Shown: in pieces, positions 14,387 through 23,249 of the stretch
Layout: each line of letters starts with the position of its first letter
How positions within the stretch are numbered: position 1 is the stretch's first letter
DNA from: JBPEWY01 sp965224095
GTDB lineage: Bacteria; Bacteroidota; Bacteroidia; Flavobacteriales; Flavobacteriaceae
Direction of reading: 5' to 3'
Assembly (NCBI GenBank): GCA_965224095.1
Contig: OZ245039.1
Coordinates: 3,348,001-3,412,000 of the forward strand
Length of the DNA: 64,000 nucleotides
Position numbers and translations under genes: made by a program
Notes under the pieces: generated by a model
What the model saw: only the letters and a program-made list of their open reading frames with translations
Databases searched by the model: none
What the model was told of the DNA's origin: nothing

Positions 14387-17173
14387 TTGAATAACTTTTT
14401 TACCCTTTAGGATGCTGCCAATATAAATGCCCCGTGCCAGGTGGGGGATTTCAATGCGTTGATCAATAACTTCAAGGATTTCTTCTTTTACTACACGACC
14501 ACTGAGATCGACCAGTCGGAAGGTGAGGTTGTTTCCACGTGATATTATGTTGATTCCCGATTCCGGACTCGCCGGAACCGGGTACATTATGAAGGTAACG
14601 TCTGAAGGGAAAAAAATATCAACTTCATCCGTTAAAATTTCCGATCCGTCTTCTAAAATAATACGGGCCCGGTATGTATTGGTTCCAGGCGGGATTATAT
14701 TATCTGATACCTGAAGGGTTAATGATGAAAACGGGGGAGAGAATTCCTGAAGCGACTGCGGGATTCCCAGATGAACCCTTTCAAAAACAACTCGTGCCAC
14801 CTGGTTGGATGTACTTAAGTTTAAAGTGGCTCTCACGGTTTCTTCCTCGTCCATAAAGGCAAAGAAATTTCGATAATAACAATTTACTCCCTGCAAAGTA
14901 TAGTTAATGGCTCGCCCGCGGATACCATCTATGGTATTAAAAACGGGATGAACACTTATATAGGGTGCAGCTAGCTGATTTTTTGAAATCTCGAACGTAG
15001 TTTCCGGAGTATTTCCCAGGGGTTCCATATAGGTCTCACCGAGTGTTTTTACAACATAATGATCGGCAAATTCAACAGCGTCCCACTGAATAGCAACAGA
15101 TTCATCGCAATTATAAGCGATTTGAGGTTGTAGAACACCGGAAATCGTAAATGAATCCGATTCGTAAAAAATTCCACTGATCTCTGCACGCAATTTTGCG
15201 ATACCGGTAAGTCCTGTAGTATCCCAGGATAAAAAGGGTTTGTCTGCGGAGATTTGATCACTTATCAATATCCATTCAGAATTATTCAGGGTGTATTCAA
15301 TTCGCGTAACATCCGAATCAAAATACGTTTCCCAGCGGAGGTATTCCATTTCTTCATTAGACAGTTTATCCCCCGCTGTCGGGTATGTCCATTTAAAAGT
15401 ATCAGCCCTGTCTAAAGAATACGCAATTGAAAATGATTGTGGGGCAGACAGGCTATTGTTTTTTACACGAATTGTATAAGTGCCTGAAACCGGATTTTTA
15501 AGGGAGATGTATTCAATGGTATTTAAATGATCTTCTTTTCTGACCGCCGGTTTGGAAATAGAATCTAAATGAGGAAAATGATTTAATACCCAGGGTTTCC
15601 AGGATTGTGCCGCCGGATCTTCGAGAGCAAGGTCCAAATCGTTAACCAGGGCCCGTGTATCACCGCTGTTTGCCGGGAGGTCGTTCCACACCAGTGCAAT
15701 ACGTGCCCATCGTGTATTATCCGGTATAGTAAGTTCATAACTATTTTGAGAAGCGGGAAGAAGTACTTCGTTGGTTATATACTGTTGGTTGTGAATTATC
15801 TGTAGACTTTTTTGGGCATTTACGCTTCCATATCCGGATTGAAAATCTATTCCGGTTGGTCCCACATCATCTGCACCTGCAATAAGTGCGGCTCGAATAA
15901 GTGAAGAAAGCGGATATTGTCCTGTAGCCTTTTTATAGGCTTGCTGTAGCATGGTGGAAATACCGGAAACCAAGGCCGCCGCATCCGAACTACCCAGAGG
16001 TGCATACGCCACTAATTCGGGTTTAATTCTTCCGTCAAAAGCAGGTCCTTTGGAACTCCGTTCGTCAATTATCCCTTGTTTGTTCGTGGCTCCTACGGTG
16101 AGAACGTTTTTTGCATTTTTAAAATTACCGGTCATATTTGCATAACCGGGGATTCCCGTATAAGGACCCTCCACAGGTGTTTCATCACCCTTATTTCCTA
16201 TAGAAAACACGTGAATCAGCTCAGGAACTTCCGAGGTGTTCGTATCATATGCATTGGCATGCGCACCGTAAAAGTTTTCCAGAACCGTGGTTCCGTATGA
16301 ATGATTCTGTACAAAAACACGGTGGTCTTTGTAAACAGCATCGGGATCGGGGAGTAAAGTGAAGAAATCAGAAGAGGTAAGCTGAACTGCATTAACCACA
16401 CCTCTGGATAGTTTGGAAGTATTTCCCGCCCCTCCTATTAACGAGGCTATTTGAGTAGCGTGGCTAGCTGTTTGAGCAGCCTCCGTTCCAAAAAGTGTAT
16501 ACCTGTTTTTTAAATCGATATCCAGCGTGTCAAACAATTGTTCCTTTACTGAAATTGTATGCCCGGATCCGTTGAGTTCCGGGAAAGTATTATGAATCGT
16601 GTTTACCTGATTAACCGCCATATCCAAACCGGAAACTTCGGTCTCGGGAACCGGGGCATCGGTTGCATCTATATAAACACATTCACTTAAATTCATCAGG
16701 GTTTTTATATGGGAAGAAGGAAGCTTTAAAGTTACGATATTTCTATATTTACTCACAAGTTTATATGAAATGTCTGTAGTACGCAGGTTGTTGTAAAAAG
16801 AAGCCGTATCGGTGACTTTTACGGTAATTTTAACCTGCTGGCTTTTTTTATGCACAAATGGCTTTACCCGATCGGACAGCTTCCAATGGTTGTTAATGCC
16901 AAAAAGGGTAAAGTTCTGTTTAGCATCGGTTATTACATGGCCTTTTTTTAAATAAACGATATAGGACGAATTGCCCAAACGCCTTACTATTTCGGCGTTT
17001 GTATAAGTACAAAATTCATTTATGGAACCTGTTTGAATAAGAAAATATCCGTTTTTATTTATGTGATGACCTTCAATTTTATGAGATATAAAATCAAAAG
17101 AAGGCGGTTGAAACGGTTTTTGGCCGAAGGCAAAACAAGAAGACAGGATAAGAAATAGGGCAATTTTCCTCAT
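14360..17173 (-). CDS. Secreted S8 serine protease with T9SS signal
   Basis: 937 residues: signal peptide (1-17), a region of about 150 residues before the catalytic domain, a subtilisin-like domain (about 195-455), further beta domains, and a C-terminal T9SS type A sorting domain (from about VTFIMYPVPASPES, with LSGRVV and ARGIYIGSI blocks). In the catalytic domain His238 (ASHATQIASLIGG), Asn327 (FSIGNKG) and Ser395/396 (GSSDAAALVSG) are visible. The usual aspartate block reads ISVKEQLFDTLDID, without the canonical D-T/S-G. It is probably exported by T9SS and surface-attached or released. It shares a 27-bp tail-to-tail overlap with the DUF2851 gene. Confidence 0.88.
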   Translation of the reverse strand: MRKIALFLILSSCFAFGQKPFQPPSFDFISHKIEGHHINKNGYFLIQTGSINEFCTYTNAEIVRRLGNSSYIVYLKKGHVITDAKQNFTLFGINNHWKLSDRVKPFVHKKSQQVKITVKVTDTASFYNNLRTTDISYKLVSKYRNIVTLKLPSSHIKTLMNLSECVYIDATDAPVPETEVSGLDMAVNQVNTIHNTFPELNGSGHTISVKEQLFDTLDIDLKNRYTLFGTEAAQTASHATQIASLIGGAGNTSKLSRGVVNAVQLTSSDFFTLLPDPDAVYKDHRVFVQNHSYGTTVLENFYGAHANAYDTNTSEVPELIHVFSIGNKGDETPVEGPYTGIPGYANMTGNFKNAKNVLTVGATNKQGIIDERSSKGPAFDGRIKPELVAYAPLGSSDAAALVSGISTMLQQAYKKATGQYPLSSLIRAALIAGADDVGPTGIDFQSGYGSVNAQKSLQIIHNQQYITNEVLLPASQNSYELTIPDNTRWARIALVWNDLPANSGDTRALVNDLDLALEDPAAQSWKPWVLNHFPHLDSISKPAVRKEDHLNTIEYISLKNPVSGTYTIRVKNNSLSAPQSFSIAYSLDRADTFKWTYPTAGDKLSNEEMEYLRWETYFDSDVTRIEYTLNNSEWILISDQISADKPFLSWDTTGLTGIAKLRAEISGIFYESDSFTISGVLQPQIAYNCDESVAIQWDAVEFADHYVVKTLGETYMEPLGNTPETTFEISKNQLAAPYISVHPVFNTIDGIRGRAINYTLQGVNCYYRNFFAFMDEEETVRATLNLSTSNQVARVVFERVHLGIPQSLQEFSPPFSSLTLQVSDNIIPPGTNTYRARIILEDGSEILTDEVDIFFPSDVTFIMYPVPASPESGINIISRGNNLTFRLVDLSGRVVKEEILEVIDQRIEIPHLARGIYIGSILKGKKVIQSKKILFAY

Positions 17174-17323
17174 AGAACAGGGATTAATAATAGCGCAAAG
17201 AAAAACGTTTTTTGTTGCATTATCAAATGTATTTTATCGAAAATTCTGTCAAATATTAATTATTATTTAATCTTTTGTATATATTCGCGAAATCAAAAAT
17301 CAATTTAACACTAAATTAAAACT

Positions 17324-18166
17324 ATGAAAACAAACAAAATCTTGACAATGTTTGGAGCAGCAGCCCTTGCCTTCGGAACATTTACAGCCTGTACCTCGGA
17401 AGGAGAGGATGCTGCTGTACAGAACGACCTAACTACCGTTGCTGCCAAGTTACAAAAACTTGGATTTAATACGGATGAATTATTTACCGATACGATGAAC
17501 GGTGTACAGGGGTATGTGGTGGAACGGGATATTTTCCTGACCATGGAAGATATTGATAATATGTCGTTACCGCTTACTGTTGATAACAGGGAAGTTAATG
17601 TTGAGCATTATCGTACTAACAATCTGGTAAGTACTCCCCGTGTAGTTAATGTATATATGGATGTAGATTTTAATTCGACCATGCAGGCAGCTTTTGATGA
17701 TGCACTGGCTCGATATAATGCGTTGAATCTGGATCTTACTTTTCAGAGAGCTGCTAACGAAGGAGCCGATATCGATATTCTTTCAGAAAGACTGGGCCGT
17801 GTACCCGGGGGTGGAATTATCTTAGGTAGAAGTGCTGGATTCCCGGATGCTAATGGAGATCCTGCTACTCCTATTGTTCTTAATTCTCAGGTTTATAACC
17901 CTAAGCGAGGTGGGGTTCCGGCCGATGCTGCAACGGTTATCGCACATGAAATCGGACATGCCATAGGTTTCCGTCATACAGACTACTTTGATCGCTCTTT
18001 TAGTTGTGGGAGCGGAGGTGATGAAGGAGATGCCGGCGTTGGAGCCGTTTATATTCCGGGGACCCCTGCTGGAGCAGAGAACGGATCGTGGATGTTAGCA
18101 TGTAGTAATGGTACAGACAGACCGTTTACAAGCGGAGATCAAACAGCCTTAACTACGGTTTATTAA
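17324..18166 (+). CDS. M57-type HEIGH metalloprotease lipoprotein
   Basis: 280 residues. Signal peptide with lipobox FTAC (Cys23 lipidated). The C-terminal half has the zinc motif AHEIGHAIGFRH (His208, Glu209, His212, His218), an HExxHxxGxxH metzincin-like site named HEIGH (peptidase family M57). It is followed by a Cys/Gly-rich segment and IPGTP. The conserved IDILSERLGRVPGGGIILGRSAG precedes it. It is probably a surface or periplasmic protease anchored to membrane. A close paralogue follows immediately. It has its own intrinsic terminator. Confidence 0.9.
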   Translation: MKTNKILTMFGAAALAFGTFTACTSEGEDAAVQNDLTTVAAKLQKLGFNTDELFTDTMNGVQGYVVERDIFLTMEDIDNMSLPLTVDNREVNVEHYRTNNLVSTPRVVNVYMDVDFNSTMQAAFDDALARYNALNLDLTFQRAANEGADIDILSERLGRVPGGGIILGRSAGFPDANGDPATPIVLNSQVYNPKRGGVPADAATVIAHEIGHAIGFRHTDYFDRSFSCGSGGDEGDAGVGAVYIPGTPAGAENGSWMLACSNGTDRPFTSGDQTALTTVY

Positions 18167-18192
18167 TAGGTTTTGACATCTTAATATCGTGT

Positions 18193-18226
18193 AAAAACTG
18201 CCTTTGAAAAAAGGCAGTTTTTTTTT
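18193..18226 (+). terminator. Terminator after first M57 gene
   Basis: AAAAACTGCCTT pairs with AAGGCAGTTTTT around a 6-nt loop and runs into a T-tract, 26 bp after the stop codon. Confidence 0.9.
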
Positions 18227-18415
18227 ATGTTGTTTTAACACATTACTTTGCGTAAAATACTACATTACAATCGGTATAATGAGGGGTACCTAAAGTTCGA
18301 CAAACTCAAATATGATGTTATTTATCGAAAAAATCAGATAAAAGGATCATTTTTATCGATTAAATGTTATATTCGTTTTATTTTAACACCAAAAAACAAT
18401 CAAAACAAAAACATT

Positions 18416-19246
18416 ATGAAAACAAGAAAACTGTGGTATTTGCTGGGAGCATTATCATTAACTTTAGGAATTTTCGTATCCTGTGAGTCTTCGGAAGATA
18501 CTTCTGTACAGGATGAATTAACCAGTGATGTGGTGGCCAAACTTAAGGCTGCATATTTTAATACTGAGAATGCCAAAGTAATGACATTTATGGGTGAACG
18601 CGGTGTTGCCGTACAGGATATGTTTCTCACTTTTGAGGAAATCAATGACCTTACTCCCGGAGAGAACATACCCAATACAGAACATTACAGAACTACCAAT
18701 TTGGTAACTAAACTTCCAAGAGTAATTACAGTTAGTATAGACCCTGCTTTGGGTACGCTGGGCTCTAATGCATTGGATGATGCGTTGGCTATGTATAACG
18801 CTGAGAATTTACAACTTACCTTCCAGCGAGTGAGTCATGGAGGAAAAGGAAAAAACAAGGCGAATATTGAGGTAAGCGAATTTTACGAACTGGAGTCCGG
18901 AGGTTTTATCACTTTGGGGAGAGCGGCCGGTTTTCCTACCCGAAAAGGTGATCCTGCCAAAGGATTTGGAATCAACAGCCGTTGGTTCGAATTATTAAAT
19001 CCTTCACAGGCGGAAGTAGCAGGTACCATGGCACACGAAATAGGCCATTGTATCGGCTTACGCCATACCGATTATCAAACCCGTGAAAGTTGTGGTCAAA
19101 ATGTAAACGAAGGAAGCGCAGGTGTAGGAGCTATTCATATTCCCGGAACTCCTACCGGTTCTGATGCCACTTCTCTTATGCAGGCATGCGGACCCGCAGA
19201 TAGATTTAATAACAACGATAAAATTGCTTTAGGAGTAATTTATTAA
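18416..19246 (+). CDS. Second M57-type metalloprotease lipoprotein
   Basis: 276 residues from the ATG at 18416; the frame is open 56 codons further upstream, but that part has no signal peptide and covers the intergenic leader. Lipobox FVSC gives Cys23 as lipid anchor. The zinc motif AHEIGHCIGLRH (His207, Glu208, His211, His217) has an extra cysteine inside it. The layout matches the preceding gene: EHYRTTNLV, a middle domain with GGFITLGRAAGFP, HEIGH, then IPGTP and a late CG. It is a tandem duplicate that has diverged considerably and is separately terminated. Confidence 0.9.
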   Translation: MKTRKLWYLLGALSLTLGIFVSCESSEDTSVQDELTSDVVAKLKAAYFNTENAKVMTFMGERGVAVQDMFLTFEEINDLTPGENIPNTEHYRTTNLVTKLPRVITVSIDPALGTLGSNALDDALAMYNAENLQLTFQRVSHGGKGKNKANIEVSEFYELESGGFITLGRAAGFPTRKGDPAKGFGINSRWFELLNPSQAEVAGTMAHEIGHCIGLRHTDYQTRESCGQNVNEGSAGVGAIHIPGTPTGSDATSLMQACGPADRFNNNDKIALGVIY

Positions 19247-19264
19247 TCCCGATTATAAAATTAT

Positions 19265-19291
19265 AAGCCGCCTGGAAAGGCGGCTTTTTTT
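19265..19291 (+). terminator. Terminator after second M57 gene
   Basis: AAGCCGCCT pairs with AGGCGGCTT around a GGAA loop followed by T7. Confidence 0.92.
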
Positions 19292-19319
19292 ATTGAGTTA
19301 ATTTCATCATTTTTGTGGT

Positions 19320-19547
19320 ATGAAGTTTCTGAATGATATCCGATATTTTTTTGAACGACATGGATATGCGGTTTCTTCCCGACTTGCAGAGCGTCTCGGG
19401 ATGAAGGCTAAAAATGTCAGGTTGTTTTTTATATATGTATCGTTTGCCACTTTCGGAGTTTGGTTTGGTGTTTATCTAACACTGGCATTTCTTTTAAAAC
19501 TAAAGGATATGGTATATACGAAAAGAACTTCGGTATTTGATTTATAG
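19320..19547 (+). CDS. PspC-domain small membrane protein
   Basis: 75 residues. The N-terminal part (DIRYFFERHGYAVSSRLAERLGMKAKNVRLFFIYVSF) matches the PspC domain layout: a short amphipathic segment then one hydrophobic helix (about 33-60). PspC proteins act in phage-shock/envelope-stress responses as membrane partners; in flavobacteria short PspC-like proteins are often found alone. It ends 2 bp before the potassium channel gene, so the two are surely co-transcribed and perhaps functionally linked. Confidence 0.75.
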   Translation: MKFLNDIRYFFERHGYAVSSRLAERLGMKAKNVRLFFIYVSFATFGVWFGVYLTLAFLLKLKDMVYTKRTSVFDL

Positions 19548-19549
19548 AT

Positions 19550-20569
19550 ATGTTTAAGTTATTCAGGTCGAAAATATATACTGCCCTGGCATTGTTATTT
19601 CTGGTATTTCTTACCGGGCTTTTCGGGTATAAAATGATATCAGGATACAGCTGGATTGATGCGGCTTACATGACCATCATAACGGTAACAACAGTTGGTT
19701 TCCGGGAAGTGAATCCTGCAGACGATTATACCAAAATATTCACTATTTTTCTCATAGTATTTAGTGTTTTTATTTTTGCCTATGCCATCTCGGTAATTAC
19801 GGAGTATATTTTAGCCAAAAGCGCTCTGCAAAGTTTAAAGTCAAGAAAGATGAAGAAAAAGATCAACCAAATGGATAATCATGTTATTATTTGTGGATAC
19901 GGAAGAAATGGAAAACAAGCTGCAGCCAAACTGGCAGCTTATCGAAGACCTTATGTGGTAATTGAACGCGATAAGGAAATCATAGAAAAAAACGAAGAGC
20001 GTATTCTTTTTATAGATGGAAACGCGAATGAGGATGATACTTTACTTAAAGCAGGGATCGAAAGAGCGCAATGCCTGATTTCCACACTCCCCAATGATGC
20101 AGATAATTTATTTGTAGTGCTTTCGGCCAGACAGTTAAACAAGAAGCTGGTAATTATTAGCAGAGCTTCCCAGGAAACTTCCCAGAGAAAACTTAAACTG
20201 GCAGGAGCCGACAAAATTATTATGCCGGATAAAATAGGAGGAGATCATATGGCTTCTTTGGTTGTGCTTCCCGATTTAATTGAATTTTTAGACCAGTTGT
20301 CTATAGAAGGAGAAAATAGTATTAACCTTGAAGAAATAGCTATAGAGGACCTTCCGGAGGATTATCAATTTAAATCTTTGGTCGATCTTGACCTGAGAAA
20401 AAAAACCGGTTGTACCGTAATAGGTTATAAAGAACCCACAGGAGGATATATTATTAATCCGGAAGCGGAGACAAAACTTCTTCCAAACTCCAAACTGATG
20501 GTATTGGGCAGACCCGAGCAAATTAAAAAACTCAATGCCATGTTTAATATTCAGGAGCACTACATTTAA
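19550..20569 (+). CDS. Two-helix K+ channel with RCK/TrkA domain
   Basis: 339 residues. Two transmembrane segments (about 11-30 and 63-85) flank a pore loop with TVTTVGF (45-51), the position of the potassium selectivity filter. This is followed by a TrkA-N/RCK domain beginning HVIICGYGRNGKQAA (111-125, NAD-binding glycine motif) and a C-terminal RCK_C-like domain from about 260. It should be a ligand-gated potassium channel of the inner membrane (MthK/Kch type). The filter reads TVGF-R rather than TVGYG, a variation to note. It is coupled to the PspC gene. Confidence 0.88.
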   Translation: MFKLFRSKIYTALALLFLVFLTGLFGYKMISGYSWIDAAYMTIITVTTVGFREVNPADDYTKIFTIFLIVFSVFIFAYAISVITEYILAKSALQSLKSRKMKKKINQMDNHVIICGYGRNGKQAAAKLAAYRRPYVVIERDKEIIEKNEERILFIDGNANEDDTLLKAGIERAQCLISTLPNDADNLFVVLSARQLNKKLVIISRASQETSQRKLKLAGADKIIMPDKIGGDHMASLVVLPDLIEFLDQLSIEGENSINLEEIAIEDLPEDYQFKSLVDLDLRKKTGCTVIGYKEPTGGYIINPEAETKLLPNSKLMVLGRPEQIKKLNAMFNIQEHYI

Positions 20570-20658
20570 CTGCCAAAATTTGATTGGATTGAATATTTTT
20601 ATGATATTGGCAACTTATTTACAACAAACTAACTAATACCTAACAAAAACTTTACACT

Positions 20659-22284
20659 ATGAAGAGATATCTTCTGTCTGTCTTATTTTTTATAATTCCA
20701 TTACTTAGCTCGGCTCAGGAAAAGGGATTGGATGAAAAGATAAACGATGCGTTTATGCCAATTGCCACATGGTGGGAAAATTTTATTTTAACGCCAATTC
20801 CACTTGGAGAATACAGCCTGCCAGTAGTGGTACTGTTACTTGTTTTGGGAGCTACCTTTTTTACAATATATTTTGGATTTCCAAGTGTTACCAAGTTTCC
20901 GCTGGCCATTAATACGGTAAGAGGGAAGTACGATGAAATTGAAGGCCATGGTATCGAAAAAACCGAATTGGCCGTTGATGGAGATATACCGGATACAATT
21001 AGAGATGAAAGTAAGGATGGCGAAGTATCGCATTTTCAGGCATTGGCTACGGCCGTATCAGGGACTGTTGGTCTGGGTAATATTGCCGGAGTGGCTGTTG
21101 CCATTGCACTGGGAGGACCGGGAGCTACATTTTGGATGATTGTTTGCGGATTGATTGGGATGTCTACCAAATTTGTAGAATGTACGCTGGGTGTTAGGTA
21201 CAGGGATGTTGGGCCCGATGGAACGGTATATGGCGGACCTATGTATTACCTCAGCAAAGGATTAAGAGAAAGAGGTGCTAAAGGGCTTGGAAAGGTTTTA
21301 GCCGTACTTTTTGCCATATTATGTGTGGGCGCTTCATTTGGTGGAGGAAATGCATTTCAATCAAATCAGGCAACAGTACAGCTGTCGTCATTATTAGGTC
21401 TTGAAGGAGGGTCTACCGGATTTATTATCGGGTTGATTATGGCCATTCTGGTGGGGATTGTAATTATTGGCGGAATAAAAAGAATTGCGAGTATCACAGA
21501 AAAGATCGTTCCGTTTATGGCGGGTATTTATGTGCTGGCGGCGCTGGTTATTATTTTTGCGAACTTCAGTTATATCGATGATGCTTTCGGACTTATTTTT
21601 AAAGGAGCATTTACACCAATGGCCGGACTGGGTGGCCTTGTCGGGGTATTGATCGTAGGTTTTCAAAGAGCCGCGTTTTCAAACGAAGCAGGAGCAGGGT
21701 CGGCCGCAATTGCGCATTCGGCGGTTAAAACGAAATATCCTGCCAGTGAAGGTGTTGTAGCCTTATTGGAACCCTTTATTGATACGGTGGTTATTTGTAC
21801 CATGACGGCACTGGTAATTATATTTTTCAATATTGATGGAGCCAATATGCAAAGCGTATTTAATTATGGTGCAGCCGGCGATTCAAGCAGTAGTGTAATG
21901 CTCAATGCTAATGGTGCCTCTGTAGGTGGTGTTGATTTAACATCAATGGCTTTTGATTCCGTAATTCCCGGATTTTCGTATGTGTTAACGATAGCGATTG
22001 TACTTTTTGCATTTTCAACCATGATTTCTTGGTCGTACTACGGACTCCAATCGTGGAAGTATTTGTTTGGAAAAGGAAAAACAGCTGATATGGCTTATAA
22101 AGTGTTGTTCCTTGTTTTTGTTGTGGTTGGTGCCGCGGCTACCTTAGATGCGGTAATCAAGTTTTCCGATGCCATGATCCTAGCATTGGTATTTCCGAAT
22201 ATGTTAGGATTGTTCTTCCTGTTTCCAAAAGTAAAAGAAGAACTTGCAAAATATGTCGGGGCCATCCGCGCTTCCAAAGAATAA
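20659..22284 (+). CDS. Alanine/sodium symporter family (AGCS) protein
   Basis: 541 residues with about ten transmembrane helices and AGCS signature blocks: GTVGLGNIAGVAVAIALGGPG, FWMIVCGLIGMSTKFVECTLG, YGGPMYYL, and FQRAAFSNEAGAGSAAIAHS. It couples uptake of alanine or glycine to sodium (or proton) entry in the inner membrane. The N-terminus (MKRYLLSVLFFIIPLLSSAQ) looks like a cleavable signal peptide preceding the first real helix, which is uncommon for this family in model bacteria. A terminator-like hairpin lies 20 bp downstream, inside the next gene. Confidence 0.92.
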   Translation: MKRYLLSVLFFIIPLLSSAQEKGLDEKINDAFMPIATWWENFILTPIPLGEYSLPVVVLLLVLGATFFTIYFGFPSVTKFPLAINTVRGKYDEIEGHGIEKTELAVDGDIPDTIRDESKDGEVSHFQALATAVSGTVGLGNIAGVAVAIALGGPGATFWMIVCGLIGMSTKFVECTLGVRYRDVGPDGTVYGGPMYYLSKGLRERGAKGLGKVLAVLFAILCVGASFGGGNAFQSNQATVQLSSLLGLEGGSTGFIIGLIMAILVGIVIIGGIKRIASITEKIVPFMAGIYVLAALVIIFANFSYIDDAFGLIFKGAFTPMAGLGGLVGVLIVGFQRAAFSNEAGAGSAAIAHSAVKTKYPASEGVVALLEPFIDTVVICTMTALVIIFFNIDGANMQSVFNYGAAGDSSSSVMLNANGASVGGVDLTSMAFDSVIPGFSYVLTIAIVLFAFSTMISWSYYGLQSWKYLFGKGKTADMAYKVLFLVFVVVGAAATLDAVIKFSDAMILALVFPNMLGLFFLFPKVKEELAKYVGAIRASKE

Positions 22285-22293
22285 AAAAGTAAA

Positions 22294-23187
22294 ATGAAAA
22301 AAATAAAACCCCACCTGGTGTTAGGAAATCAACAGCAACGTGGGGTTTTCTTTTTGCTATTCCTTGTTTTTATACTTCAGGGAGTTTATTTTTTTATTGC
22401 CACACCTGACACTAACGATTTTCCAACAATAGAAAACCCGGAAACAGTTGCCTTCCGCCATAAAATTGATTCTGTAAAACAGATCAGATTAGCAGCTAAT
22501 GCAATTAAAATATTTCCATTTAACCCCAATTATATAAACGACTTTAAAGCCTATCGTTTAGGAATGACGGTGGCGTCAATCGATCGCCTGAATACCTATA
22601 GAGCAAAAGGAAAATTTATTCGTTCTGCGACGCAGTTCCAGGAAGTAACGGGAATATCGGATTCCCTTTATAAAAAAATACGCCCGTTTTTACGATTTCC
22701 TGACTGGATGCATAATAGCCCGAGTATAAAAGGCAAGGAAAGGTTTAAACCGGTACGCAATAAAGTACTGGAACGGGCACCTCGTACCAAATACGATCTC
22801 AACACCGCTACGGCCGCACAGCTTAAAACGGTTTACGGCATTGGAGATGTACTTTCAAAACGCATTGTTGCTTTCAGGGAATTACTGGGCGGGTTTATAG
22901 TGGAAGAACAATTAAACGACGTTTATGCGATAAGCCCGGAAGCTGTTGGAAATGTCCTGGAGAAATTCGAAATAAAATCACCTCCTGAGATTCAAAAAAT
23001 TAAGATTAACCAGGCTTCCGTTGATGAGATTGCCTCTATTGCATATATCAATTACAATTTGGCAAAGAAAATAGTTGCGCGCATAGATGAGGTAGGTGAT
23101 GTACGGAGTTTTGAAGAATTGTCGAAAATTGAAGGGTTTCCGATCGATAAGATTGATAGAATTAAATTATATTTGACATTCAAATGA
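22294..23187 (+). CDS. Helix-hairpin-helix protein with N-terminal membrane anchor
   Basis: 297 residues. One hydrophobic helix (about 16-36) is followed by repeated ComEA-like helix-hairpin-helix units: DLNTATAAQLKTVYGIGDVLSKRIVAFRE and INQASVDEIASIAYINYNLAKKIVARI. HhH repeats bind DNA non-specifically, as in competence protein ComEA; a role in DNA uptake or nucleoid contact is possible but not shown. The ATG at 22294 lies 10 bp after the AGCS stop. A perfect 10-bp inverted repeat with a T-tract lies inside codons 4-20. Confidence 0.8.
   Translation: MKKIKPHLVLGNQQQRGVFFLLFLVFILQGVYFFIATPDTNDFPTIENPETVAFRHKIDSVKQIRLAANAIKIFPFNPNYINDFKAYRLGMTVASIDRLNTYRAKGKFIRSATQFQEVTGISDSLYKKIRPFLRFPDWMHNSPSIKGKERFKPVRNKVLERAPRTKYDLNTATAAQLKTVYGIGDVLSKRIVAFRELLGGFIVEEQLNDVYAISPEAVGNVLEKFEIKSPPEIQKIKINQASVDEIASIAYINYNLAKKIVARIDEVGDVRSFEELSKIEGFPIDKIDRIKLYLTFK
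22305..22355 (+). terminator. Terminator-like hairpin inside HhH gene start
   Basis: AAAACCCCAC (22305-22314) pairs perfectly with GTGGGGTTTT (22340-22349), loop 25 nt, followed by CTTTTT. It would terminate the AGCS transcript yet is within the coding sequence of the next gene. Confidence 0.55.
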
Positions 23188-23249
23188 TGATCACGTAGTA
23201 GTGCAGTGTTTCTTTCACATTGTACAATCTCAATAATATTACTTAGCTT

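Noticed and set aside
18248..18415. Upstream extension of the second M57 gene
   Set aside because: No signal peptide in that part; the normal lipoprotein start is ATG 18416.
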